From Herpetosiphonaceae bacterium (GTDB taxonomy: Bacteria; Chloroflexota; Chloroflexia; Chloroflexales; Kallotenuaceae): DNA of 5,881 nt. The translations under genes were made by a program, and so were the position numbers. Positions 1 to 4,917 of the stretch are shown piece after piece. Where the stretch lies: positions 1 through 5,881 of the forward strand of contig JASKZZ010000057.1 of the NCBI GenBank assembly GCA_030147335.1. The letters run 5' to 3'. Each line of letters starts with the position of its first letter. The stretch's first letter is position 1. Below the pieces are notes generated by a model. It saw only the letters and a program-made list of their open reading frames with translations. It was not told where the DNA came from and ran no database searches.

Positions 1-116
1 CCATCATCGGCCTCATGAATATAAAATTGCCGACTCGCTATAGAGGCGAATCGGCTGAGGAAGATTTTAGCATAGAGTACAATGCTGGTGCAGGCGGCTA
101 TTTAGCCTTGTACTGA
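1..116 (+). CDS. Possible C-terminal end of an unidentified protein (5' partial)
   Basis: A plus-strand frame starting at base 3 is open from the window edge for 37 codons and stops at TGA 114-116. The peptide runs from IIGLMNIKLPTRYRGES to a glycine-rich end, GAGGYLALY. It has a protein-like composition: a hydrophobic start, a basic KLPTRYR patch, an acidic SAEED patch and an aromatic C-terminus. I do not recognise the family. An open frame of this length can arise by chance, so the call rests on its composition and on the layout: a convergent gene ending here would fit the terminator-bearing gap before the CAP lipoprotein gene. No start codon or ribosome-binding site can be judged because the gene would begin outside the window. 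Confidence 0.45.
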   Translation, partial: IIGLMNIKLPTRYRGESAEEDFSIEYNAGAGGYLALY

Positions 117-258
117 GAGGTGGCCCGCGCTGCGCTTACCCATTGGTCGCACAACCAACTGTGTTGAGCATCGTACAGCCCCTTTGGGTAGTGGTACATT
201 TCGACTATACTCTACATAACGTAGAGTATTGTACCGCACCGCGACCTGCTTGTGTTCA
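117..258. other. Convergent intergenic region, no gene seen
   Basis: This stretch lies between the possible plus-strand gene end and the terminator of the minus-strand CAP lipoprotein gene. I see no convincing reading frame, tRNA or known RNA family in it. Its main content is the inverted repeat at 193-235, annotated separately. It has no repeated spacers and no insertion-sequence ends that I can recognise. Confidence 0.5.
193..235. repeat. Nested inverted repeat / strong hairpin
   Basis: Bases 207-215 (ATACTCTAC) and 221-229 (GTAGAGTAT) form a perfect 9-bp inverted repeat around the 5-base loop ATAAC. An outer pair, GGTACA at 193-198 and TGTACC at 230-235, extends the stem, with an unpaired 8-base bulge (TTTCGACT) on the left side only. 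The structure could form in RNA from either strand. No T-run follows on either side, so it is not a classical intrinsic terminator. It could still mark the 3' end of the transcript coming from the left, or be a protein-binding site. The pairing is visible directly; the role is unknown. Confidence 0.6.
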
Positions 259-290
259 ACAAAAAAGGGAAGAACCGTAGTTCCTCCCTT
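259..290 (-). terminator. Rho-independent terminator of the CAP lipoprotein gene
   Basis: Read on the minus strand, AAGGGAGGAAC (290-280) pairs with GTTCTTCCCTT (275-265) around the four-base loop TACG (279-276). All 11 positions pair if one G-U wobble is counted. The 3' arm runs directly into a T tract (complement of the A-run 261-266). It lies about 30 bases after the stop codon of the CAP lipoprotein gene, exactly where a terminator for that gene is expected. On the plus strand the hairpin has no T tract after it, so it should act mainly on minus-strand transcripts. Confidence 0.9.
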
Positions 291-320
291 GGCAAGAGTA
301 TCGTTCAGCGGATCGTCGTA

Positions 321-983
321 TTACGGTTTCTGTAGTCCAAAATTAACGACCCAAAAGGTAATGTTTTGTTTAGTTTGAGCAACGCCAATTCCAACATCAC
401 GATATTCGCAATCTAAAATTGCGCCGCGATGTTCCCCGCCTTCCGGCTCGCTCAACCACTGGTCAACAACAACACGTGGCGAGAGGCCAAAGCCAAGCGA
501 CAATATCTCCGCGCGCCGCTGAAACGGATATCCAACTCGTCCTAGCCGCTGCTCAAATGTTGTGCCGTCCGAGCTTACGTGATTGACGCGGCGGCTGCGT
601 GCAATGTCCTCAGCGTGGCTTTGTGCCGCGGCTCGCATCCGTCCGTCCATTTTCAGCTCAGGACAATTATTTTCACTGCGGCGCTCGTTGAGCATAAACA
701 ACATATCTTCTGGAGCCAATTCCATAACAAGGTTGGTTTCGACGTCTTCTGTTGTCGTCGTAGCTGCGGCTGACGCTTTGCCTGCTGACTCTGGTGTAGC
801 GGTTGATTCAAGCGTCGGTTGGGATGTTGCTCCCGCTGACGCTGAAGTAGTTGACTCGCTGCTTGCTGCCGCAACCGTTGTCTGCGAAACACTTGCAGCT
901 GGCTGCTCCACCTGTGTTGGGGCCGTAGCGCTACAGGCTGCTAGACTAAATGACACCAGTATGAATAGCCATAAACGGCTCAT
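321..983 (-). CDS. CAP (SCP/YkwD-like) domain lipoprotein
   Basis: The 220-residue protein starts with a short lipoprotein signal peptide (MSRLWLFILVSFSLAAC). Its lipobox LAAC puts the lipidated cysteine at residue 17, so it is expected to be membrane-anchored on the outside. Residues 18-85 are a Ser/Thr/Ala-rich, low-complexity tether. Residues about 92-218 match the bacterial CAP fold: LNERR near 98-102, His123, the NH at 134-135 followed by SSDGTTFEQR, a WLSEPEGGEHRGAIL block with His185, and the DVGIGVA and FWVVNFG strands at the end. The usual GEN motif is degenerate (AEI, Glu159). Cys107 and Cys192 could form a disulfide. Bacterial CAP proteins have no single established activity, so the substrate or partner is unknown. 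The ATG is preceded by a strong AGGAGG, which supports this start. A terminator follows the gene. It is the last gene of the minus-strand series and probably has its own promoter in the 111-base gap after rluE. Confidence 0.9.
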   Translation of the reverse strand: MSRLWLFILVSFSLAACSATAPTQVEQPAASVSQTTVAAASSESTTSASAGATSQPTLESTATPESAGKASAAATTTTEDVETNLVMELAPEDMLFMLNERRSENNCPELKMDGRMRAAAQSHAEDIARSRRVNHVSSDGTTFEQRLGRVGYPFQRRAEILSLGFGLSPRVVVDQWLSEPEGGEHRGAILDCEYRDVGIGVAQTKQNITFWVVNFGLQKP

Positions 984-1058
984 AGCTCCTCCTCAAATAT
1001 ATGAATGTGATGGTGCAAGACATGCGCCAGCGAAACCGGCGTATCCTGCCTAGATGCT

Positions 1059-1064
1059 TGTCAA
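1059..1064 (-). promoter_or_regulatory. Possible -35 element upstream of the CAP lipoprotein gene
   Basis: The minus strand carries a perfect TTGACA here, in the gap between the rluE stop and the CAP gene start. A second near match, TTGACG, lies a few bases upstream (1080-1075). I cannot find a convincing -10 box at a 16-18 base distance from either. The nearest candidate, GATAC, is spaced too closely, so this remains a weak promoter suggestion. Confidence 0.2.
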
Positions 1065-1094
1065 ACAACCGATACGTCAACCATTCCAACTGCA

Positions 1095-1682
1095 TTAGTT
1101 ACGCTTTTTGCGTGGCCTTGGATTGAACGGTTGGTCATGATGGGAGATTGCCGTTTCGCGCCATTCACCCGGCTGTAACCCATCAAAATTCCATTCACCA
1201 ATACTATAACGAATCAAGCGCAGCGTTGGGTAGCCAACTGCGGCTGTCATTCGCCTGACCTGCCGATTGCGACCCTCAGAAATCCTTAGCTCCAGCCAGG
1301 CAGTAGGAATAGATTTTCGCTCGCGAATGGGTGGCGTGCGCGGCCAAACATGAGGTTCACTAATACGCTCGACCTGCGCGGGACGGGTTATGCCGTCGTT
1401 CAAGAGTACGCCGCGTCGTAGTTGATTAAGCGCTTCATCGGACGGAATACCCTCGACTTGTACCCAATATGTTTTGGGAAGCTTATGGCTGGGATCGCTG
1501 ATGTAGTGCTGTAGCCTGCCACTGTTGGTGAGGATCAACAGCCCCTCGGAGTCGTAATCGAGTCGTCCGGCTGCATAAATGTCCTTGACCGAAAGATAGT
1601 CGGCCAGCGTTGGTCGACCTGTGGCATCGGTGAACTGGCACAGGACAAGATAGGGCTTGTTAAAAAGAAAAAGGCGCTCCAT
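1095..1682 (-). CDS. rluE: 23S rRNA pseudouridine synthase, RluE type
   Basis: The 195-residue protein belongs to the RsuA/RluB/E/F family of pseudouridine synthases, which isomerise a uridine in rRNA to pseudouridine. The family motif AAGRLDYDSEGLLILTNSG (37-55) carries the catalytic Asp42. The second core motif SEGRNRQVRRMTAAVG (135-150) and the RLIRYSIGEW segment are also present. It has no N-terminal S4 RNA-binding domain and begins directly with LFLFNKPY. The stretch WPRTPPIRERKSIPTAWL (113-130) is also characteristic of RluE, whose E. coli member modifies U2457 in the peptidyl transferase region of 23S rRNA. The basic C-terminal tail (PRPRKKRN) may help RNA binding. The ATG start lines up with the family N-terminus, but the ribosome-binding site is weak. 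The gene sits about 75 bases after the GNAT gene and may be read from that transcript or from a nearby TATAAA box. The subfamily assignment is from recalled similarity; the exact target base is inferred. Confidence 0.92.
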   Translation of the reverse strand: MERLFLFNKPYLVLCQFTDATGRPTLADYLSVKDIYAAGRLDYDSEGLLILTNSGRLQHYISDPSHKLPKTYWVQVEGIPSDEALNQLRRGVLLNDGITRPAQVERISEPHVWPRTPPIRERKSIPTAWLELRISEGRNRQVRRMTAAVGYPTLRLIRYSIGEWNFDGLQPGEWRETAISHHDQPFNPRPRKKRN

Positions 1683-1699
1683 ACCAACGCGGCTAGCAA

Positions 1700-1705
1700 T
1701 TTATA
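1700..1705 (-). promoter_or_regulatory. Possible -10 box (TATAAA) close to rluE
   Basis: The minus strand reads GCGTATAAATTGC here, 17 bases before the rluE ATG. A start about 7 bases downstream would leave a leader of only about 10 bases, consistent with the weak ribosome-binding site of this gene. No clear -35 box is seen at the right distance (TTCGGC at 18 bases is poor), so the call is tentative. Confidence 0.25.
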
Positions 1706-1757
1706 CGCCACATTTGGTGAAACGCCGAAATTGTGTTAGACAACGTGCAGCAGCTAC

Positions 1758-2366
1758 TCAATCAGCCGAAGACCGAATGTGTGGATTGTCGAGCAGGCCT
1801 ACAACCTGTAAATACGGCGGTTCGCCGTGTTCATTTCGCTCGATCTGCATGCCAAGCTTTGTCATGACACCCATTGAGGCTGTATTGTCGAACGAGGTTG
1901 TCGCGACGATGCGCCGGAGCTGGAGCTGTTGAAAAGCGTAGTCAACCAACGCTTGAGCAGCTTCGGTCGCATAACCTTTGCGCTGGTGTGTTGGCGAAAA
2001 TGCGTAATACAAGCCCATTTCGGAGACATTGAGACGATTGGCCGCGTCAATGCCTGAATCAAAGGAGGGTAAAAGCCCTAGCGGCATTAGCACCGGCGTA
2101 TAGCCACACGCCCCAATGATCTCGCCGCTTTGCTTGAGCACCACCGCTCTGTCGCCATATGGCGGCTGATACAACTTGGCTAGCTCTTCGTAATTCAGCA
2201 CTGCCCATTGGAGCCATTGCACCCGACCCTCTCGTGATTGCGGTCCTTCGGTGCCGGTATCGGCGTCGTTCAACTCAATGTCGAGAATGCGGTGAACGTC
2301 TTCCAAATCGTCTAGCTGAAATGGCCTGATAAGCAGCCGCGACGTTTCCAACACAGGCATTCGCAT
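1758..2366 (-). CDS. GNAT family N-acetyltransferase (RimJ/RimL-like)
   Basis: The 202-residue protein transfers an acetyl group from acetyl-CoA to an amine. It begins with the RimJ/RimL-style N-terminus LETSRLLIRPFQLDDLEDV (6-24). The acetyl-CoA pyrophosphate loop is visible as QRKGYATEA (128-136), preceded by the strand EMGLYYAF. The later RRIVATTSFDNTASMGVMTKLGM segment (151-173) is the usual helix-and-strand region after that loop. The residues between 35 and 70 are less typical and may shape substrate choice. The substrate cannot be told from the sequence; members of this group acetylate ribosomal protein N-termini, antibiotics or small metabolites. The ATG has a moderate GTGAG upstream, with a second in-frame ATG at codon 3. 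The gene starts 22 bases after the purine nucleoside phosphorylase stop, so the two are probably co-transcribed. Confidence 0.9.
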   Translation of the reverse strand: MRMPVLETSRLLIRPFQLDDLEDVHRILDIELNDADTGTEGPQSREGRVQWLQWAVLNYEELAKLYQPPYGDRAVVLKQSGEIIGACGYTPVLMPLGLLPSFDSGIDAANRLNVSEMGLYYAFSPTHQRKGYATEAAQALVDYAFQQLQLRRIVATTSFDNTASMGVMTKLGMQIERNEHGEPPYLQVVGLLDNPHIRSSAD

Positions 2367-2388
2367 CTGTTGCTCACTTTCCGAATCA

Positions 2389-3219
2389 CTACGTCAAGCG
2401 GCCTAACAGCTCCGTAATTAACGCCGTAAACTTTGGCTTAACGGCTTCACCGGCGGCCAGCACTTCCTCATGATTGGCGGGCGGCGCGTCGGGTGTTGCG
2501 ATATTCGAGATCATTGAGATACCTAGCACACGCATTCCTCCATGTCGGGCAACAATCACTTCGGGCACGGTTGACATACCAACCGCGTCAATGCCCCAGC
2601 CTTGCAACATCCGTAGCTCAGCCGGTGTTTCAAAGGATGGTCCGGTCAGCATGGCGTACACGCCGTCGTGCATTGGAATACCAACTTCCGCTGCCAGATT
2701 TTGTGCCAGATTGCCTAGCTCTACATCATATGCGTTGGTCATTGCCGGAAAGCGCACTCCCAGCCGCTCGTCGTTGTGACCGCGTAGGGGATGCTGACCG
2801 GCCATGCCCGGAATATTGATGTGATCAACAATTTGCATCAAATCACCTACGCTCCAGTCTGCTCGCAATCCGCCCGCCGCATTCGTAACGATCAGCGTAT
2901 GGGCGCCAAGCTCACGCAACACCCGTACCGGAAACGTGGTTTGATCGAGTTCGTAGCCTTCGTAGTAGTGGAAGCGACCACGCATGACCGCAACGCTACA
3001 GCCATTCAGGGTTCCTAGCACCAACTCGCCACGATGCCCTTCAACGGTGGAACGCGGGAAATGTGGAATGTTGGCGTAGGGAATAGTCGCCGCCGCAGCA
3101 ACATCGTCGGCAAGAGCGCCGAGGCCGGACCCCAAAATCAGAGCAACGGCGGGCTGAACATCTGTCTGGCTGCGAATCATTGTAGCCGCTTGTTGAATGC
3201 GGTCGTAGAGATCGGTCAT
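2389..3219 (-). CDS. punA: Purine nucleoside phosphorylase, trimeric 6-oxopurine type
   Basis: The enzyme cleaves inosine, guanosine and their deoxy forms with phosphate, giving the free base and (deoxy)ribose 1-phosphate in cytosolic purine salvage. Numbered from the chosen ATG (276 residues), the phosphate-binding residues are visible: Ser31 in LILGSGLG, His62 in GHRGE and Arg82 in GRFHYYEGY, with NAAGG at 113-117. The purine-binding part is GPSFETPAE with Glu197, GMSTVPE around 214-220, and Asn239 in ISMISN. The Glu/Asn pair fits the 6-oxopurine-specific trimeric class rather than the hexameric DeoD class. MTAP-type enzymes share the fold but differ at these base-contact residues. I placed the start at the ATG with GGAG five bases upstream. 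An in-frame TTG nine codons earlier (3244-3246) would extend the protein but lacks such a signal. The GNAT gene follows closely. Confidence 0.93.
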   Translation of the reverse strand: MTDLYDRIQQAATMIRSQTDVQPAVALILGSGLGALADDVAAAATIPYANIPHFPRSTVEGHRGELVLGTLNGCSVAVMRGRFHYYEGYELDQTTFPVRVLRELGAHTLIVTNAAGGLRADWSVGDLMQIVDHINIPGMAGQHPLRGHNDERLGVRFPAMTNAYDVELGNLAQNLAAEVGIPMHDGVYAMLTGPSFETPAELRMLQGWGIDAVGMSTVPEVIVARHGGMRVLGISMISNIATPDAPPANHEEVLAAGEAVKPKFTALITELLGRLT

Positions 3220-3224
3220 GGAAG

Positions 3225-3228
3225 CTCC
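3225..3228 (-). promoter_or_regulatory. Ribosome-binding site that fixes the purine nucleoside phosphorylase start
   Basis: The minus strand reads GGAG, five bases (CTTCC) and ATG. This is a well-spaced Shine-Dalgarno sequence. It supports the ATG at 3217-3219 over the upstream in-frame TTG at 3244-3246. Confidence 0.7.
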
Positions 3229-3304
3229 AAACAAGGTATGAGGCAACAGCTTTCAGGCATGACGTAACATTGCTGTATGTGCGTCCAGTTGAATGTTCAA
3301 TCGA

Positions 3305-3359
3305 GCTTGAAATAGCGGACCAGTAGCTTTTCAAGCCTTCAACCTGAAACTTCAAGCCT
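3305..3359. repeat. Hairpin and TTCAAGCCT repeats after the SHOCT gene
   Basis: GCTTGAAA (3305-3312) and TTTCAAGC (3329-3336) are perfect inverted copies around a 16-base loop. An inner AGC/GCT pair (3314-3316 with 3326-3328) can lengthen the stem past one bulged base. The word TTCAAGCCT also occurs twice as a direct repeat 21 bases apart (3330-3338 and 3351-3359); the second copy overlaps the stop codon of the PH/SHOCT gene. The hairpin begins about 20 bases after that stop on the minus strand but has no T tract, so it is not a standard intrinsic terminator. It could be a factor-dependent end, an RNA-stabilising stem, or a control element ahead of the phosphorylase gene. Confidence 0.5.
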
Positions 3360-3999
3360 AGATTCTTGACAATAGCTCGCGCTTCTTGGCCTCGAACTCA
3401 GCCGGCGACAAAATGCCACGGTCGCGTAGGGCCGCAAGCTGTTCCAGCAAAGCGCGGACATCACGAGGATTATCATAGGCCTGGACAGGGCTACGGTCAA
3501 GATAGCCGTCATACCGCGATCGCGCTTCCTGCATCGTGCGCTTGAACTCGACCGGACCACGGATCGCCCGCATTCGGTTGATGCCCTCTTCATTCGCGGT
3601 GAGAATTTCGATGTCGCCATAGTTGAAAATTCGTCCGATCCAGCTCTGGTAAAGCTGCACATCGTTAATCTTCTCCAATGACGAGTCCAGAACGTTCTTA
3701 TTGATCACGCCTTGCATCTGCAAGACACGCCGGTCTGTGACAATGTATTGTTCATTCTGCCAGCGGATAACGTCGCCAATCGCGCTGAATGCAACGATGA
3801 TGCCAATGGCAGTCGTTCCAAAATAAACGAGTTGGTTAGGGATTGGCCAACCGGCCTGTGGAATAACAACGGCGACTGCGATCAGCAAGCCAATCAGCAC
3901 AAGCTCTGTCATCACCTGGGCTAAGGGAATAAACCAGTGCTGACGCGTCTCAAAAACAACTTCCTCGCCTTCGGCGAGCAAACTTCGTAGATAACTCAT
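3358..3999 (-). CDS. Membrane protein with bacterial PH domain and C-terminal SHOCT motif
   Basis: The 213-residue protein has two predicted membrane helices, roughly 23-47 (FIPLAQVMTELVLIGLLIAVAVVIP) and 57-78. A bacterial PH-like domain follows: NEQYIVTDRRVLQMQGVINKNVLDSSLEKINDVQLYQS (82-119) is the typical bPH_2 start, followed by FNYGDIEILTA. Residues 181-212 (VRALLEQLAALRDRGILSPAEFEAKKRELLSRI) form a SHOCT motif, a short C-terminal helix pair with the usual LRDRGILSPAEFEAKK signature, thought to mediate oligomerisation. The PH and SHOCT parts should face the cytoplasm. No enzymatic residues are seen; proteins of this layout are usually annotated as hypothetical. The ATG is supported by GAGGAG a few bases upstream. 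The gene starts 51 bases after the recO stop and may share its transcript, but nothing in the sequence ties it to repair. Confidence 0.88.
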   Translation of the reverse strand: MSYLRSLLAEGEEVVFETRQHWFIPLAQVMTELVLIGLLIAVAVVIPQAGWPIPNQLVYFGTTAIGIIVAFSAIGDVIRWQNEQYIVTDRRVLQMQGVINKNVLDSSLEKINDVQLYQSWIGRIFNYGDIEILTANEEGINRMRAIRGPVEFKRTMQEARSRYDGYLDRSPVQAYDNPRDVRALLEQLAALRDRGILSPAEFEAKKRELLSRI

Positions 4000-4050
4000 G
4001 GTAGCTCCTCAATCAATGTCCGTAATAGCTCGGGTGCGGCATCGTTAGCA

Positions 4051-4815
4051 CTATGAGGCGAAACGCACAGCATCAAGAAACTCAACAGACTTGAGATCGC
4101 GTTCTAAAATAGGACGTAGCGTGGCGCGAAGCACGCGTTCCAGCTCTCGACGCAGTGGCTCGGAAAGACGTTGGAGTTGCTCGATTGCCGATAGCGGTTC
4201 GCGTTGGAGGAAGCGGAGTGCTTTGAATGCCGGCAAGCTGACCGGCAGTGATTGTGGCTCGCGTGCTGCGCAGTTGGGACACAGCATGCCGCCAGCAGTT
4301 GCACTCCACCGCTCAGCAGCTTCGGTGAGCAGAGTTTGACAATTTGCGCAGTGAAACAGGTTGGGTCGGTAACCCAGCAAGTTGAGCATATGAAGCTCAA
4401 AGTAGCGGGCAGCAAGATCCAATGTTGGGCTAATGTTGATTGCCTGGAAGCTTTCGACTAGCAGATCGTACACGGGACGATTTTCTTCCTCCCCAGTCAG
4501 CTTATCCACCAGTTCAGCAATATAATAGGCGTATGATAGCCGTGGCAAATCTTCGTGCAGCTGCTTGTAGGCGTCGATGATCTGGGCGTCTGTCACAATA
4601 TCGAGGGTGCGACCGGTAGCCAGCTGAAGTTCGGCGCGGTTAAATAGCTCGACGTGGCCAGCTCGTCGGCTGGTCGTTTTGCGTGCTCCTTTAGCTAGCA
4701 CGCGTAGCTTACCGTGCCGGGGCGTGAACAACGTTAACAAGCGGTCGGCCTCGCCGAAATCGCTCCGTCGTAAGATCACCGCTTCCGTCCGATAAAGACG
4801 ATCACGACTCCGCAT
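4051..4815 (-). CDS. recO: DNA repair protein RecO
   Basis: RecO works with RecR (and RecF) in the RecFOR pathway: it helps load RecA onto SSB-coated single-stranded DNA and anneals strands. The N-terminal OB-fold signature is clear: YRTEAVILRRSDFGEADRLLTLFTPRHGKLRVLAKGARK (8-46 from the ATG used). A helical domain follows. The zinc site typical of many RecO proteins is complete, with CANC (Cys156, Cys159) and CPNC (Cys179, Cys182). The length of 254 residues is normal for the family. The start is ambiguous. An in-frame GTG five codons upstream (4828-4830) overlaps the only AGGAG and so cannot use it. The ATG at 4813-4815 sits 14 bases from that AGGAG, which is long but workable. A TATAAT box lies upstream, so the gene may have its own promoter even though it follows the helicase-associated gene by about 100 bases. 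Confidence 0.95.
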   Translation of the reverse strand: MRSRDRLYRTEAVILRRSDFGEADRLLTLFTPRHGKLRVLAKGARKTTSRRAGHVELFNRAELQLATGRTLDIVTDAQIIDAYKQLHEDLPRLSYAYYIAELVDKLTGEEENRPVYDLLVESFQAINISPTLDLAARYFELHMLNLLGYRPNLFHCANCQTLLTEAAERWSATAGGMLCPNCAAREPQSLPVSLPAFKALRFLQREPLSAIEQLQRLSEPLRRELERVLRATLRPILERDLKSVEFLDAVRFAS

Positions 4816-4829
4816 AGCTATCTTAATCA

Positions 4830-4834
4830 CTCCT
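4830..4834 (-). promoter_or_regulatory. Ribosome-binding site of recO with unusual spacing
   Basis: AGGAG on the minus strand overlaps the first base of a possible GTG start and lies 14 bases before the ATG used here. It is the only good Shine-Dalgarno match in the leader, and it argues for the ATG start. Confidence 0.45.
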
Positions 4835-4854
4835 GGTCATGCGCGTAGTCTTGT

Positions 4855-4860
4855 ATTATA
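4855..4860 (-). promoter_or_regulatory. Likely -10 box of a recO promoter
   Basis: A perfect TATAAT lies on the minus strand in the gap between the helicase-associated gene and recO, about 40 bases before the recO ATG. Transcription would start near 4848, leaving a leader of roughly 30 bases that includes the AGGAG. The region 16-18 bases upstream has no good -35 box. A perfect TTGACA at 4899-4904 is 38 bases from the TATAAT, too far to be its partner. The promoter may therefore be weak or activator-dependent. Confidence 0.45.
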
Positions 4861-4917
4861 CCGCTACGGCCCCAGCCTGTGTGTCCTACTTTAGACTATG
4901 TCAACGCCGTAAAATGG

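Noticed and set aside
251..262. GTTCAAC word resembling a tRNA T-loop
   Set aside because: No acceptor, anticodon or D-arm pairing can be found around it, and it lies next to the terminator T tract complement.
583..1053. Long plus-strand open frame of 156 codons antisense to the CAP lipoprotein gene
   Set aside because: It mirrors the Ser/Thr/Ala-rich tether of the real gene, has low-complexity Ala/Val content and no good ribosome-binding site, so it is a shadow frame.
3217..3246. Nine-codon N-terminal extension of the phosphorylase from a TTG codon
   Set aside because: The TTG lacks a ribosome-binding site, while the ATG at 3217-3219 has GGAG at five bases and matches the family N-terminus better.
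3305..3336. Intrinsic terminator for the PH/SHOCT gene
   Set aside because: The stem is real but no T tract follows on either strand, so I list it only as a hairpin and repeat.
3041..3662. Minus-strand open frames of 104 and 107 codons around the PH/SHOCT and phosphorylase genes
   Set aside because: They overlap real genes in another frame and have Ser/Arg-rich, non-protein-like translations.
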